From positions 45,785 through 109,784 of the forward strand of contig FWWN02000590.1 of assembly GCA_900175165.2 (NCBI GenBank): DNA of 64,000 bases. Reading direction: 5' to 3'. This document shows, in pieces, positions 9,744-20,604 of the stretch (the first letter of the stretch is position 1; each line of letters begins with the position of its first letter). This DNA comes from Rhizomucor pusillus. Lineage: Eukaryota > Mucoromycota > Mucoromycetes > Mucorales > Lichtheimiaceae. A program made the translations under genes and the position numbers. The notes below the pieces were generated by a model. It did not search any database. It was given only the letters and a program-made list of their open reading frames with translations, and had not been told where the DNA came from.

Positions 9744-12047
9744 CTACATGATAGAGCATTTGCTCTTTGGAGGTTCCTGCAGTTGGTCTTCTGCTTGCGG
9801 TGCAGGAACAGGTTGAGGAGCAGCGGTGGATGGTGCGTTCGGGTTAACGTTGCTGGCAGCAGGTTGCACAGCGATCGCTGGTTCAGGGCGCTTGACAGAT
9901 TCTGGTGTCTCGGAAGCAACTTCCTTTGGTGCCGGTGCTGCTGCTGCTGCTGCTGCTGCAGGAGCAGGAGCAGGAGCGGCTTGCGGCTTTGATTCTTCAA
10001 CGACTGGTTGAGCGGGTTCAGCCTTGACTTCGGGTTCCTTCTTCTGTTCTTCAACGACGGGTTCGGCCTTAACTTCAGGCTCCTCCTTGATTTCTTCGAC
10101 GACAAGCTCGGGTTGGACTTCGGCTTCCTTCTTTTGTTCTTCAACGACAGGTTCAGCCTTAACTTCAGGCTCCTCCTTGATTTCTTCGACGACAGGCTCA
10201 GATGGGACTTCGGCTTCCTTCTTTTGTTCCTCGACAACAGGTTCAGCCTTGACTCCGGGTTCCTTCTTCTGTTCTTCAACGACGGGTTCAGCCTTAACTT
10301 CAGGCTCCTCCTTGATTTCTTCGACGACAGGCTCAGATGGGACTTCGGCTTCCTTCTTTTGTTCCTCGACAACAGGTTCAGCCTTGACTCCGGGTTCCTT
10401 CTTCTGTTCTTCAACGACGGGTTCAGCCTTAACTTCAGGCTCCTCCTTGATTTCTTCGACGACAGGCTCAGGTGGGACCTCGGCTTCCTTCTTTTGTTCC
10501 TCGACAACAGGTTCAGCCTTGACTTCGGGTTCCTTCTTCTGTTCTTCAACGACAGGTTCAGCCTTAACTTCAGGCTCCTCCTTGATTTCTTCGACGACAG
10601 GCTCAGATGGGACTTCGGCTTCCTTCTTTTGTTCCTCGACAACAGGTTCAGCCTTGACTCCGGGTTCCTTCTTCTGTTCTTCAACGACGGGTTCAGCCTT
10701 AACTTCAGGCTCCTCCTTGATTTCTTCGACGACAGGCTCGGGTTGGACTTCGGCTTCCTTCTTTGGCTCTTCAACGACAGGTTCGGCCTTGACTTCAGGT
10801 TCCTTTTGCTTCTCGACGGCGGCAGCGGCTGCCTCAGCTTGGCGTTGCTGTTCTTTCTCAGCAGCCTTTTTCTGTGCCTCCAACTTTTTGATGTTGGAGG
10901 CTGCAACGGTGGCTACAATACCATCGACGTCGATAGCAGAAGCAGCGACAGCGACACGAATGGCAGCCTTGACGTTTTCGCTGGGTTCTTGTGGGACAGT
11001 TTCGGCGTCGGACTTGACAGCTTCAGCGACGGCAGCAGGAGCTTCCTTGACAACCTGTTCCTCTGCAGCAGCAGCAGCAGGAGGAGGAGGAGGAGGTTGT
11101 TCTGGAGCAGTCTCCTCAACAGCCTGCTCGGTTTCGATGGCAGGCTTGACGGCAGCCTCTTGTTCTTCTTCTTCTTTGGTTTCTTCAGCAACTGCTTCCT
11201 TTGCAACTTGCTCCTCTTTCTCCTCGGCGACTTTGCGCTTTGCAGGCTCGTCGTCGACATATGATTCTTGTGCAACAGAACGCTCTTCCTGTTGCTCTGC
11301 AGGCTCGGTGGCTTTGGCAACTTGCACAGGCTCTTCTTCTACCTTGGCCTCTTCAGTGTCTGTGGTGGCTTTGACCGCAGGCTCCTCGACGACGTCGGTG
11401 GTAGGTTTAGTTTCTTCTTCAACGGGTGCCTTTTCGGAAGCAGTCTGTTCAGCAGCGGATGTCTCCTCCTCCTTATATTCACCTGACTCGGCGGCGGGAA
11501 CATGTTCTGCCTTGGGAACTTGGACAGTGGTGCTCTCGGGAACTTCAACCTTTGCAGACTGAGCCTCTACAGCATCAACATTGCCCTTTTCTTCTTCTTT
11601 ATCTTGAGCATTCTGAGTTTCTTCGGATGTTTCCTGGGCAACTTGCTCCTCAGGAGCAGCATCCTCCTTGACGGGTTCAGGTACTTCCAAGGGCTTGGCA
11701 TGCTCGACGGAAGCGAGTTCGGCAACAGGCTCGTTGACTTGAAGTTCGTGGGTGTGTTTTGCTGGAGGAACGATGTTATCGATGTTTACGGCGGAAGAGC
11801 GGATAGCTTCGTTGATGGCGCTATCGATTGCATCTTTTGCAGAAACCTGCAACTGTTCCACTGTAGACGCGTTGGCGGCAGCGGCAGCAGGTTCCGGTTC
11901 GACTTTCTTAGGCTCTTCTTGCTGTGATGACGATGACGACGACGAAAGAGAGTCGAGGATGGCGTAGACATCGATTGCTGCAGAGCCGACAGCGTTGGAG
12001 ATAGCTGCTTGAATGGCGGGTGAGAGTTCTTGGATATCGCTGGACAT
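9744..12047 (-). CDS. Acidic Glu/Lys/Pro tandem-repeat protein with CaaX end
   Basis: Single exon, 767 residues, ATG 12047 (MSSDIQELSP). Rich in Glu, Val, Ala, Pro and Lys, expected to be largely disordered or coiled. Three degenerate helical motifs recur, each built on AI..AI..AV..SAIDVD.IV: residues about 9-31, about 85-110 and about 405-430. A block of 15-residue units (EVKAEPVVEEQKK type), organised as 45-residue higher-order repeats, fills residues about 455-720. The protein ends CSIM, a CaaX prenylation motif, so membrane attachment is likely. No known family is recognised. Antisense frames over the repeats are long but are shadows. A prenylated structural or cortical protein is one possibility; function is unknown. 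Confidence 0.75.
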   Translation of the reverse strand: MSSDIQELSPAIQAAISNAVGSAAIDVYAILDSLSSSSSSSQQEEPKKVEPEPAAAAANASTVEQLQVSAKDAIDSAINEAIRSSAVNIDNIVPPAKHTHELQVNEPVAELASVEHAKPLEVPEPVKEDAAPEEQVAQETSEETQNAQDKEEEKGNVDAVEAQSAKVEVPESTTVQVPKAEHVPAAESGEYKEEETSAAEQTASEKAPVEEETKPTTDVVEEPAVKATTDTEEAKVEEEPVQVAKATEPAEQQEERSVAQESYVDDEPAKRKVAEEKEEQVAKEAVAEETKEEEEQEAAVKPAIETEQAVEETAPEQPPPPPPAAAAAEEQVVKEAPAAVAEAVKSDAETVPQEPSENVKAAIRVAVAASAIDVDGIVATVAASNIKKLEAQKKAAEKEQQRQAEAAAAAVEKQKEPEVKAEPVVEEPKKEAEVQPEPVVEEIKEEPEVKAEPVVEEQKKEPGVKAEPVVEEQKKEAEVPSEPVVEEIKEEPEVKAEPVVEEQKKEPEVKAEPVVEEQKKEAEVPPEPVVEEIKEEPEVKAEPVVEEQKKEPGVKAEPVVEEQKKEAEVPSEPVVEEIKEEPEVKAEPVVEEQKKEPGVKAEPVVEEQKKEAEVPSEPVVEEIKEEPEVKAEPVVEEQKKEAEVQPELVVEEIKEEPEVKAEPVVEEQKKEPEVKAEPAQPVVEESKPQAAPAPAPAAAAAAAAPAPKEVASETPESVKRPEPAIAVQPAASNVNPNAPSTAAPQPVPAPQAEDQLQEPPKSKCSIM
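10020..10790 (-). repeat. 135-bp (3 x 45-bp) tandem repeat array
   Basis: The same stretch recurs at about 10,083, 10,173, 10,308, 10,443, 10,578 and 10,713. Spacing is 135 bp except for one 90-bp step, so the array is built from 45-bp subunits grouped in threes. It encodes the EVKAEPVVEEQKK-type units of the CaaX protein. High identity between units suggests recent expansion or ongoing homogenisation. Confidence 0.9.
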
Positions 12048-12675
12048 GATGGGAAATGGGAAAGAGAGGCGCAAAGGATTTTTTTCGCGCGGGACCCAGA
12101 TTCCTAGAAAAGGTAAAGCAGCCCCATCCGTCTTCCGGATCTGCTTCGGAAAACTTGTTGGCTGCTTCCACTGCTGGTTCAAGTTCAGCCGTTTGACTCG
12201 ACTTTATCTCGGCGATCCAAGCATATATTTATCGTTATAAATTTATCAAGAATTTCTCGATAGCCAGACACCAGTCTCAAAATGGCACCATCTGATGCTT
12301 CTTGCAGCAAAGAGAATTTAAGTTTCAAAAAACCATATAGACTTAAATCATATTATATAGATCGGCTCATGCCTGCGCAAACACGTTAAGCCGAGTACAA
12401 CAAAGTGTTCCTGAGCATTGCATTGTAAAGACTTCTTAGATACTTTCCAACAAGGTAGAAAATTACGGCAGCTAGTAGGCGAGCAAGAATACACAAGATC
12501 ATTCTATTATTAGGAACATGTCACTTTTTTTCATTCCCGGATACGGCGCTTTCCGGTTCCAAAGAACTTTCATTTCTTTGTACACTCTTTCCAGGGGTAT
12601 ATTAAATGCGTCAGCGTTTTCGTCCCTTGGCTTTCCTTCTTTTATCACAAACTATACTGGATATTTACTTTTACA
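12048..12675. other. Intergenic, upstream of the repeat protein
   Basis: Upstream region of the minus-strand repeat protein, with TATA-like AT-rich sequence around 12,220-12,245, then about 400 bp with no recognisable gene before the transposase relic. Pyrimidine-rich at 12,520-12,660, as expected for a promoter of the old transposase gene. Confidence 0.4.
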
Positions 12676-13897
12676 ATGAGCATTCAGTCTTTGTATCAAG
12701 ATAGAAAAGGCAGGCCTGAGCCCATGGACTATGTCGTTGATGAAGAGCAGTAAGCTCTTGAAACGGTGAGTTCTTATGCACAATATTTTATCAATTTGCC
12801 TCATGACAGAGACAATGAGTCAGATGCTATGCAGACGGAAGATGCAAAGAACGACACAGATGTTCTTATGAGAGAACCTTCAGCCAGACGAAGTTATACG
12901 TTCTACACAGTTCAGGACAAGGTGACGTTCTTCAAGCTGTTGTTTGAGAAATGTCTGAGTGCTTAATCTGCCGCAAAGCAGTTGGGGATTCGCATTCGAA
13001 CAGCCCGGCGGTACAAGAGAGTTCCTGACAGCATCTTCGAGAAACGTAAAAAGAAGAGTCGTTCACGTATCCTTAATGAGGAGCATCAGAAGATCATTCT
13101 AGAGTGCATCGACGAGAATCCTTCGTCTGTCTTGGAACAGTTGATGGAGCGACTGCGCCAGATATTTAGGGAACTCAAGTTGTCCAAGAGTGCTGTTTAT
13201 GACTTTGTGAGAACGCATTGCAGTCTGTCCCTCAAGAAAGCTCGATTTCGGCCTATAGACAGGAACAGCGAGGAGAAGATCCAAGAACGCCTTGATTGGG
13301 TTTGTAAGCGGGAGGGAACCGATATGGACTTTAGGAGCAACTGCGTCTTTCTTGATGAATCTGATCTTGGTACTGGAAGACGTGCCAGATACCCTGCCAT
13401 TGTTCCACCTTTGACCATGGAGCTTCTGCGACATGTCATCACAGAGCTTCACAATGGAAAGCTAAATATGACGTTGACGACTCAGATCAAGGATGTCATA
13501 ATTGTAAGACTCATCTGGATTGGGGGATAAATGCTAGTTAAATAAAAATGATATAATGGCCCTTTTTACACTTGCTTGTTCTTTTCTTGTAGGGGTACCG
13601 CGATGGGCATATCTCCCATGTGTCTGCCCGCAGACAGCTGATGGAATTTGCAGAGAATGCCAATGGGCCTGATCGTAACGTGACGTTGGCAGTGGAAGCA
13701 TTGTAAGTGCAGCAATCCTCTTGTTTCATATTTCTTTTTTTCTTTCTTTCTTTTTATAAACAATGGTTGCTCATTTATATGGATATCATAGGATCCCTGC
13801 CCTCAAGGACTTGAATCTTGGACCAGTTGGAGAAAGCGAGCTTTCTGCATTATTTGTCCATCCGTTCATCCAAGGAGGACGAGCAGCGTCGTTATAA
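12676..13897 (+). pseudogene. Broken Tc1/IS630-like transposase fused to a second gene fragment
   Basis: From ATG 12676 a frame runs across a clean intron (12750-12809) into a helix-turn-helix region (SAAKQLGIRIRTARRYKRV) and a second HTH-like part (LSKSAVYDFVRTHCSL). It reaches CVFLDESDL, which resembles the start of a DDE catalytic core. A TAA at 12964-12966 interrupts the frame. After DESDLG the sequence changes to a different, unidentified protein fragment (YPAIVPPLTMELLRHVI ... ESELSALFVHPFIQ) that keeps two plausible introns (13504-13592, 13703-13791) and then loses frame about 13,870. I read this as a truncated transposase abutting part of another multicopy gene. Confidence 0.65.
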
Positions 13898-14310
13898 TCT
13901 CGGATGTGTTTTCGTCCGCTGACGGTCTAGATCTTCGAGCGTGCTCAAGCGCTTTATCCACAATTAAACACTTCACTTCATTATTGTATTCCTGTATGGC
14001 CGCTTTGTTTCCTTATTCGATTGCTTCTGTTGTGGCTGCTCTACCTGAGGTACCAGGGCTATTGCTCACGCACATGTTCGTTGTACATGTTGTAATTAAT
14101 GAGGGATTCTACTTCCATATGTTCTCCAATTACAAGGTCCGTTGATTCTCCACCGTCTTCAAAGGTGTTTTCAACCAGCAATAATCTAGCTTCAGCTTAC
14201 ACCTCACTTGCGTGGTTTTGCCCTACCAAAGGATACCGTCTTCAAAAATGGAATTTCCTCGACCATCTTCTTAAACAAAATTAAAATTCATTGAGGGTAA
14301 AAAAAAAAAA
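13898..14310. other. Non-coding or decayed sequence
   Basis: No supported gene. Short frames are present on the plus strand (13,906-14,145) without family resemblance. The stretch ends in an A-run that borders the N gap. Confidence 0.4.
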
Positions 14311-14326
14311 NNNNNNNNNNNNNNNN
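14311..14326. other. Assembly gap (16 N)
   Basis: Sixteen N bases flanked by A-rich sequence on both sides. True length and content are unknown. Confidence 0.99.
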
Positions 14327-15003
14327 AAGAAAAAAAAAAAAAGAAATATACGACAAGAATAAGGCACGACTTCCCAGCAGCCGACATCTGAAATGAAAAA
14401 GACGACATCCATTTTTGGATGGTGCGACAAAATCCTGTACGTATATTGGCTTACACGGTACCCGAACTAACAGTGCAGATCAAGTTCGAATGAGCTCTGA
14501 CGCGGATTCTGCTCCTTTAAGTTTGATTTGGCATTCGTGTTCCATTTTTCCGTAGCAGTCGTGTACGTTCCGCATTCCGAAGATTTGCATATCAAAGGTC
14601 TGGACACGTCGGACTACATAGAATGACGTAAATGAAGACGGGTACCGGCGAACCAGAACCAGTACCCAAACACTTGTCAAGCAGAAATGGCTATTCTGTC
14701 GGGCAGCGTCAAGCTCTACTATTCTCTTACATATCAGATCTGTTGAAATACATACTCATCCTCAGCACGGATAACGCGACTGGAAGGTTGACAGTTCTCG
14801 TAGCATCAATTAATTAATCAATCAATCAATGTCAGTTAATCAAAGTATCATGTATGGAGCTTGAGCGGATAGGTGGAGCCTTTCTAGCTCTTTATTTTGA
14901 GCATGTAAAGTTTGTGGTGCCTGATGATGCGCGGCACCTCAATTTTCCTTGATAGCCTTGGGATGCCAGCGAGGGCCGCCGAAACTTTCTGTGGAGAACA
15001 ACA
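14327..15003. other. Intergenic, upstream of DSS4
   Basis: No gene is seen. A short TCAA/TTAA tetranucleotide repeat lies at about 14,808-14,830. The proximal part is the presumed DSS4 promoter. Confidence 0.5.
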
Positions 15004-15477
15004 ATGTCGCAACCGGTTCCATTCCATTCCCTAAATGATCCTCTCTCCCAAATCGTCGAAAAGGAAACCGCAGCGAATGCAGCCGACATCTTTTGCCCGA
15101 TTGAAACTTGCCGCTGCCTAGTCATTAGGAAGGGTGCAGCGAAGCTCGTGGAGCGACAGGGCAATAAGGCAAGTTTTATACTCGCGAGCTGTGTATCCAA
15201 GTTATATATATACTAACGAGAGAGAACAAAGTAGCTTTCTCTTCCAGATTCGCTTCTCCCAGCAAACGCGCTCAAGAGCCAGGAGGAAGAAACCCAATTT
15301 TGGCAGCTGTCAAATATGATGCAGTTTGAGAATGTAGGGTTCTCCAAAACCGTAGGAACAATTAAATACCTGTCCTGCGCTGACTGCGATGTCGGCCCTA
15401 TTGGATACCACGATACCGAGAGCGGCCCCAAGGAATTCCTCATTAGCGTACGCCGTGCACGATATCGTTTTCAGTAA
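15004..15477 (+). CDS. DSS4: DSS4/MSS4-type guanine nucleotide exchange factor
   Basis: Exons 15004-15168 and 15235-15477; 135 residues, close to the human MSS4 length. MSS4/Dss4 binds nucleotide-free Rab GTPases of the secretory pathway and acts as a weak exchanger or chaperone. Seen: the zinc-site pair IFCPIETCRC in exon 1 and CADCDVGPIG in exon 2, with the family signature FENVGFSKTVGTIKYLSCAD between. The intron (15169-15234) begins GCAAGT and ends GTAG; a GT donor does not keep the frame, so this is a GC-AG intron. A branch-point-like TACTAAC lies inside it. The second exon ends just before the Kre9-like gene on the same strand. Confidence 0.92.
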
Positions 15478-15631
15478 TATTAAGAACAATCATCTCCTCT
15501 CCTCACGCCGCCTCCTTCATCCACTCTACTCTATCAAAATGATAAACTAGCAGGTTTCAAAGATAAAATGAATCAATAGATGCATGTGTATATCACCCTT
15601 TTCTTTTGTTTCGTTCTTTTCCATCCTCTCC

Positions 15632-16407
15632 ATGAGAAAACGCACGGCTGTTCTTTTTGTCTTCTTCCTCTATCTTACTTGCCCATACAGCAGCGTTTGG
15701 GCGCAGGAAGGAGTATACACAGTGATAAGCCCAACTCCAGGGGCGCCGTACGTTGCGGGTCAAAAGCTGCCTCTGGTGTACCAGGTATCGGCAAATGCAA
15801 CGTCAGCCAGTAAGTCTATCAGCATAGGTCTTTAGTTATTGCACGCAGCTAACAACGGACGTTGCTACATAGTCCTTCGATTATCGATTTCACTTGAGAA
15901 TCTAAAAAATGTGACGGACAATGTAGTTATGGTTGACGACGCTGATATCTCTCAGGGTTACAGCCAACAAAAAGTATTGGGTGATGGCAAGACTGTGTAT
16001 GAGCACCAGACCAATGTAAGTTGTTACGGTATCATATTACAGCCTTCAGAAGGATGACCACTCACATCGGCATCTTTACAGTATGATATTCCCAAGGATA
16101 AGGCACCTGGAGAGTACAATGTAAGCGCTGAAAACAATACAAAGAAAATAGCCCGATTGCTCGTACTCAACAAGATGCTTTTACTTTCGCATAGGTCGTT
16201 TACACGAACGTTATCACGCAACATAAGACGACTGTACCTGTCCGTATATCGGCAGCGTCCATGAGTGACAAGACTTCATCCAGTGACCAGAAACCCGGTG
16301 GTAAAAGCAGTATCTTTTCGGGCGCGCAGACGATCCACGGTTCGCAATTCATTATATCTGGCGTAAGCATGCTCATCACACTACTTGTCCTAGTTGGACT
16401 ATTGTAA
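15632..16407 (+). CDS. Kre9/Knh1-like GPI-anchored cell-surface protein
   Basis: Exons 15632-15809, 15873-16015, 16082-16120, 16195-16407; 190 residues. Seen: a signal peptide (KRTAVLFVFFLYLTC), then the N-terminal domain typical of the Kre9/Knh1 Ser-Thr-rich family (YTVISPTPGAPYVAGQKLPL), Asn-Xaa-Ser/Thr sites, a short Ser/Lys-rich stalk and a C-terminal hydrophobic tail (FIISGVSMLITLLVLVGLL) preceded by small residues, as for GPI attachment. Exon 3 is only 39 nt. Members are linked to cell-wall beta-glucan assembly or are abundant surface proteins; the exact role here is not known. Confidence 0.8.
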
Positions 16408-16553
16408 CCTGCATACACAAAGAATAATAATAATCAATATCATTTCCTTGTAACCATATGTAAATTCATGCTACTGAATTTCAATCATAAGCGCTCGTTG
16501 GGGGTGTATGGAACGTATGCATGCATCCTTTCTATACGTTGAACTTGTACAAC

Positions 16554-17480
16554 ATGGACCTCAATAACCAAGGTATGCGTGTCAAAACAAAAAGGTTAGT
16601 GATCATGTTGCCAAGTAATTGCACCATGCAGTGGATCTAGGCGAATGTGTCGGTGAAGAGGATGGTCAATCATTTCAATCTGTGAGTAGCAGTGGTTTAG
16701 GATACGTATACGGTCTTACTAAAGCAGCGCGACGAGCTTAGTGGGTCAGCTGGTTCTGTGCACTGCGCGGCCACGAGTATTACTGTGAAGTATCTGGCGA
16801 CTTTATCGAGGATAGTTTCAATCTGGTCGGGCTCTCGTCACTTGTGCCTCACTTTGACGACGCGCTCGAGCTTATTCTGGATATTGAAAGAGAGGATGAG
16901 GATGTGAACAAGATACCAGATATCAGCATACTTCAGCCATATGCTGAGATGCTCTATGGCCTTATACATCAGAGATACATCATCACCAGGATGGGTCTAC
17001 ATCAGATGGTACGAGAAGCAAGCGCTCAGAGTGGATACATACCTCACGTGACAACATGTTGGATCATAATAGTTTGAGAAATACAAGAATGGACACTTTG
17101 GATACTGCCCTCGAGTCTTCTGTCACGGCACACCGCTGCTTCCCTGCGGCCAGCATGATATGCCGAATCAAAGCGCTGTGCGGCTTTACTGTCCAAACTG
17201 CAAGGACATTTACCTACCAAGTTCGAGATATGACCGTGTTGATGGTAATATTATGCATATGCATGAAAAATCGTCCATAGATATTGATCTTGGATCTCGC
17301 ATAGGTGCGCACTTTGGCACTACGTTTCCACATTTGTTTACGCAAACATACAGCGAGCATATGCCAAAGATTCCACGCCACGAAATATATGTTCCCAAGA
17401 TCTACGGATTCCGTGTCAGCGAGCTTTCAGCTACTGGACCTCGAATGCAATGGTTGCGGACGTTGCCGCCATCGTCGTAA
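16554..17480 (+). CDS. CKB1: Casein kinase II regulatory subunit (CK2 beta)
   Basis: Exons 16554-16572, 16632-16681, 16742-17008, 17073-17244, 17305-17480; 227 residues, full family length. CK2 beta dimerises through a zinc finger and docks two catalytic subunits. Seen: WVSWFCALRGHEYYCEV, an acidic loop (DIEREDEDVNK), the zinc cysteines of CPRVFC and YCPNC, and the conserved GTTFPHLF. The first coding exon is 19 nt. ATG 16554 is the only one that joins in phase to the acidic second exon. Converges with the HAL-type kinase gene, 197 bp between stops. Confidence 0.96.
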
Positions 17481-17677
17481 ACTTTGCATTCACTCAGTCA
17501 CATTCGCTTTGTACATAGTCATCAAAAGTTGAATATATTCTTTGTACAGAAATTATTACACTGAAGTGCAAGCACATCAGAAAGGAGGAGGAGAGAGAAA
17601 GAGGTAACAACCATGGTAGATGCAATATGTTGGAAATTAGGTAATAATGATGAGTATATGCAACGCTGGAAACGGTA

Positions 17678-19193
17678 TCATGCTTCTTTTCGAGCAGCAG
17701 AAGAATGTTGTTGTTGCTCTTGGTGTTGTTGCTGGCAGCAATAAACACTTTTGAACCATTGATTTTCCATGATTTGGGGGACAGTTGCCCTCTTTTTAGG
17801 ATCAGGATTAAGCATTCGGTAGATGAGTTTCTTTGTTTCAAACTCGAGACCTTCGAGGATATCGAGACCGCTTTCCTTTGCACGTTTCCGTATTGACTCT
17901 CTTGCGCGTTGCAATTTGGCCTCCCTGTCGTCTGACCCAGCAACGACGCCAGCTTGCTTTTGCATCCGCTCTCGCACCGCATTCTCCCGTTCTTCCTCGA
18001 CGAGGCGGCGGAACTTTAGGTATCTGTCGTAATTTTCGTCTTCGCCTTTCTTGGCTACCTGCCACATGTGGTTGCCGGTATGCATTGCCATGTATATTAC
18101 TCCACAGCTCCATACATCCACCTGTCTCGGGTCGTATTCAGGCTGGCTAAACTCTTCCGGTGCAATGTATGGTTCCGAGCCACACACGCCTCTGCTGTAC
18201 AAGACCTCGTCGCTTTCCGACGCCTGGAAGCAGTCTGCACCTCCAAAGTCAGATATTTTCAGACAGCCATCATGTGTCAGGAGCAAATTTTCAGGCTTGA
18301 GATCACGGTGGGCCACCCCCATGCTATGCAGATACTGAACCCCCAGCATAAGTTGCTTGAAAAAACAATTTGTTTCTGGCACTTGGAGACCGTTTGACGC
18401 AAACTCGCAAATCACATTGAACAGATCGCCGCCATCGCAGTATTCCATGACCTGGCAGTACACCGACGACGTCTCATTGAGGGGTAAAAGATCCAGGGTT
18501 CTGATCACGTTGCGTTGATGAAGCGATGAGGAAATGCAAAACTCGGCCGTCAGTCGCTTCACGTAATGCTTTGTGCTTTCCGAGCTTTTTTTCCGCACCT
18601 CCTGTACGTAAGGGCAAGGAGAATGAATGAATATATATGTAAACGACGATGATGATAATGATGCCATTATCGTTAAAGTGCACGAAGAGCGATCTTACCT
18701 TGACAGCATACAAACGCTCGCCATTCTCGTTTGGTTTGTGCGCTATCCTGACCACACCAAACGCTCCTCTGCCGATAACCTCGTTCACTGTGCCCCATTT
18801 TTCCGTCAGACAAGCACTCGATGGAGTCCTCCTGAGTTCAGCGTCGACTGCATTCCTCTCTTTTTGCAGCGCACCAGCCGCTGCCGCTGCTGCCGCTTTT
18901 TTGTCGCCAAAGAGCGATAGCTTGAACGGTTTGCCAGTGTCTCGATGGAAAATGCCGGCCAGATTGTGTAGAGACAGAGACGCCCTGTTGCTCGAGGGGC
19001 ATTTTATATAATGCGCATGCGTTCCATCGGGAAATACTTGAAAACGGGTATGAGGTGCTGATGACGACTTTGCGGATATAGAGTGGTGCGACGACAGTGA
19101 ACGGGTAAGTGCGGGCGCGCATTCATTGGAGGACGGCGGCGCCGGCGGCTTGCCATCCTTCTGCGGATGCTTACTAGAGCGGAAAAGACCCAT
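17678..19193 (-). CDS. HAL/Sat4-type serine/threonine protein kinase
   Basis: Exons 19193-18699 and 18601-17678; 472 residues. Fungal HAL-family kinases regulate potassium transport and nutrient permeases at the plasma membrane. Seen: a disordered N-terminus of ~135 residues, the glycine loop IGRGAFGVVRIA, the VAIK-type lysine in LYAVKV, the family-typical EFCISSSLHQRNVIRTLDLL, the catalytic loop HRDLKPEN, DFGGAD, APEEF, and an insert with basic and acidic coiled sequence between subdomains IX and XI, as in Sat4/Hal5. A Gln/His-rich tail follows. The intron falls right after the catalytic lysine segment. Confidence 0.92.
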
Positions 19194-19585
19194 GGTACGC
19201 AGAAAAAAAAGAAGAAAAACAATGCTTGGATGGACTTTTTCCGTCGGTCGTGGCCACAAAAATTCAACGGGGTGAATCGCAAAATTGGCGCACTTCAACT
19301 CACCAGCCCCGCCGCGCTGCTGATGCGATGTTTTCACCTCTTTTAGACAAAAAATATAAAACACGCATCCCCGACCCAACACAAGGTTCAAAGCTAAGGT
19401 AACAAACTCGTACACCGCTCCATTCAACCGAACGACTACAACAGCATTCCAGTAGCACCAGCATATGTATGATAGTTGAATTGTATTTTATTTTACAAGC
19501 ACGAGCTCCCAATCATTGCGGCACCCATGTCCGCATGTTGGTACACCGTCAGAGATGTTCCACACGCGTAACTTGCAAAATATAC
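19194..19585. other. Intergenic
   Basis: About 390 bp holding the HAL-kinase promoter and the 3' end of the ribosomal protein gene, both on the minus strand. No other feature is recognised. Confidence 0.5.
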
Positions 19586-20445
19586 TTAGAAGAGACGATG
19601 GGGCTTACCCATGGTAGACTTCAAGTACAAGGACTTGACGTTCTGCCAGTTCTTCTTGAGCAAGGAGACCAAGAAGTTGATGGCCAACATGATGTTAGCA
19701 ACCAATTGGTCTTCGGTCATGGCAACGTGGCCAACGGCGACACCCAAGCAGAGGACCTTCTTCAACTGGAACTTGATGGTGGCACGGATTTCATCGGCCT
19801 TGACCTTCAAGTCATCGTTGTGGGAGACGGCAGTGGGGAACTTGCCGACCTTGTGAAGACCGGGACCCAAAAGACGGGGGATCTGCTTGATCAAGGCATC
19901 GGAAGCAAGGAAAGCATCGTACTTCTTGGCGAGCTTCTTGATAAGCTTCTTGTTCTTGTTGAGCTTCTTCAAGTCCTCAACAGACTGGAATTCCATACCG
20001 GCAGCCTTGGCCTGGTCGCAGTGGAAAGCATCACCGAGAACGCAGACGGAAAGGTTGGGACGGGGAATGTTGGGAAGTCTAGAGTGAGTTGAATAAGTAT
20101 AAAGTCCTTCTCCGTCGGTGCGACATCAGGCTCCACCGTGGCGATCAAAAGTCCTCCAAAATCACACATTACAGCAATTTTGGAATCCTCAAACATGCAC
20201 GGTGGAGTCTCTCGTTCTTACTCACTTGATGGTACCAGAGAAACGCTTGTCACGCTGGGGATCGTAGTTCTTGAGACCAATTTGGAGTTCGACAGTTTCG
20301 GTGAAGTTACGCTTCTTCTCCTGGGATCCCTGTTGGATCTGGCGAACGACTTCTCTGACGGCAGCAGTACTGACTTTGCTGTATATATTACATGTTGGAT
20401 GAGCCGTTGTGTTTAGTCACACCGATGGATGGATGCGTACCTCAT
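19586..20445 (-). CDS. RPL1: 60S ribosomal protein uL1 (L10a/RPL1)
   Basis: Exons 20445-20441, 20378-20226, 20078-19586; 216 residues, the usual length. uL1 forms the L1 stalk of the large subunit at the tRNA exit site. Seen: [43 protein letters not shown] and the C-terminal KSTMGKP end. The first coding exon has just five nucleotides (ATGAG), completed to Ser-Lys by exon 2; the intron between has a consensus donor. Long antisense frames here are shadows. Confidence 0.97.
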
Positions 20446-20604
20446 TGTTAGATGTAAAAGAGAGGAAGTTCATCTTTTGGACACTTGGAACTTTTGAGTA
20501 CTTTGCTTCTTTCAAGCCCCGCATTGAACAACTCAGACAGCATCTGAGACAGACAATTGTAGGGCGATAACATGCAATCTGTATTTACAATGGAAATAAT
20601 AAAA

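Noticed and set aside
10008..11562. Two long plus-strand frames (418 and 512 codons) over the repeat gene
   Set aside because: They are antisense shadows of the 45-bp repeats: the composition is a repeated Ser/Thr/Phe pattern, with no start context and no family, while the minus strand has a full gene with CaaX end.
17494..17982. Minus-strand frame of 162 codons overlapping the HAL-kinase 3' end
   Set aside because: A different frame from the kinase exon, with no recognisable domain.
19469..20092. Plus-strand frame of 207 codons over the uL1 gene
   Set aside because: Antisense of a highly codon-biased ribosomal protein exon; such shadows are common, and the minus strand is certain.
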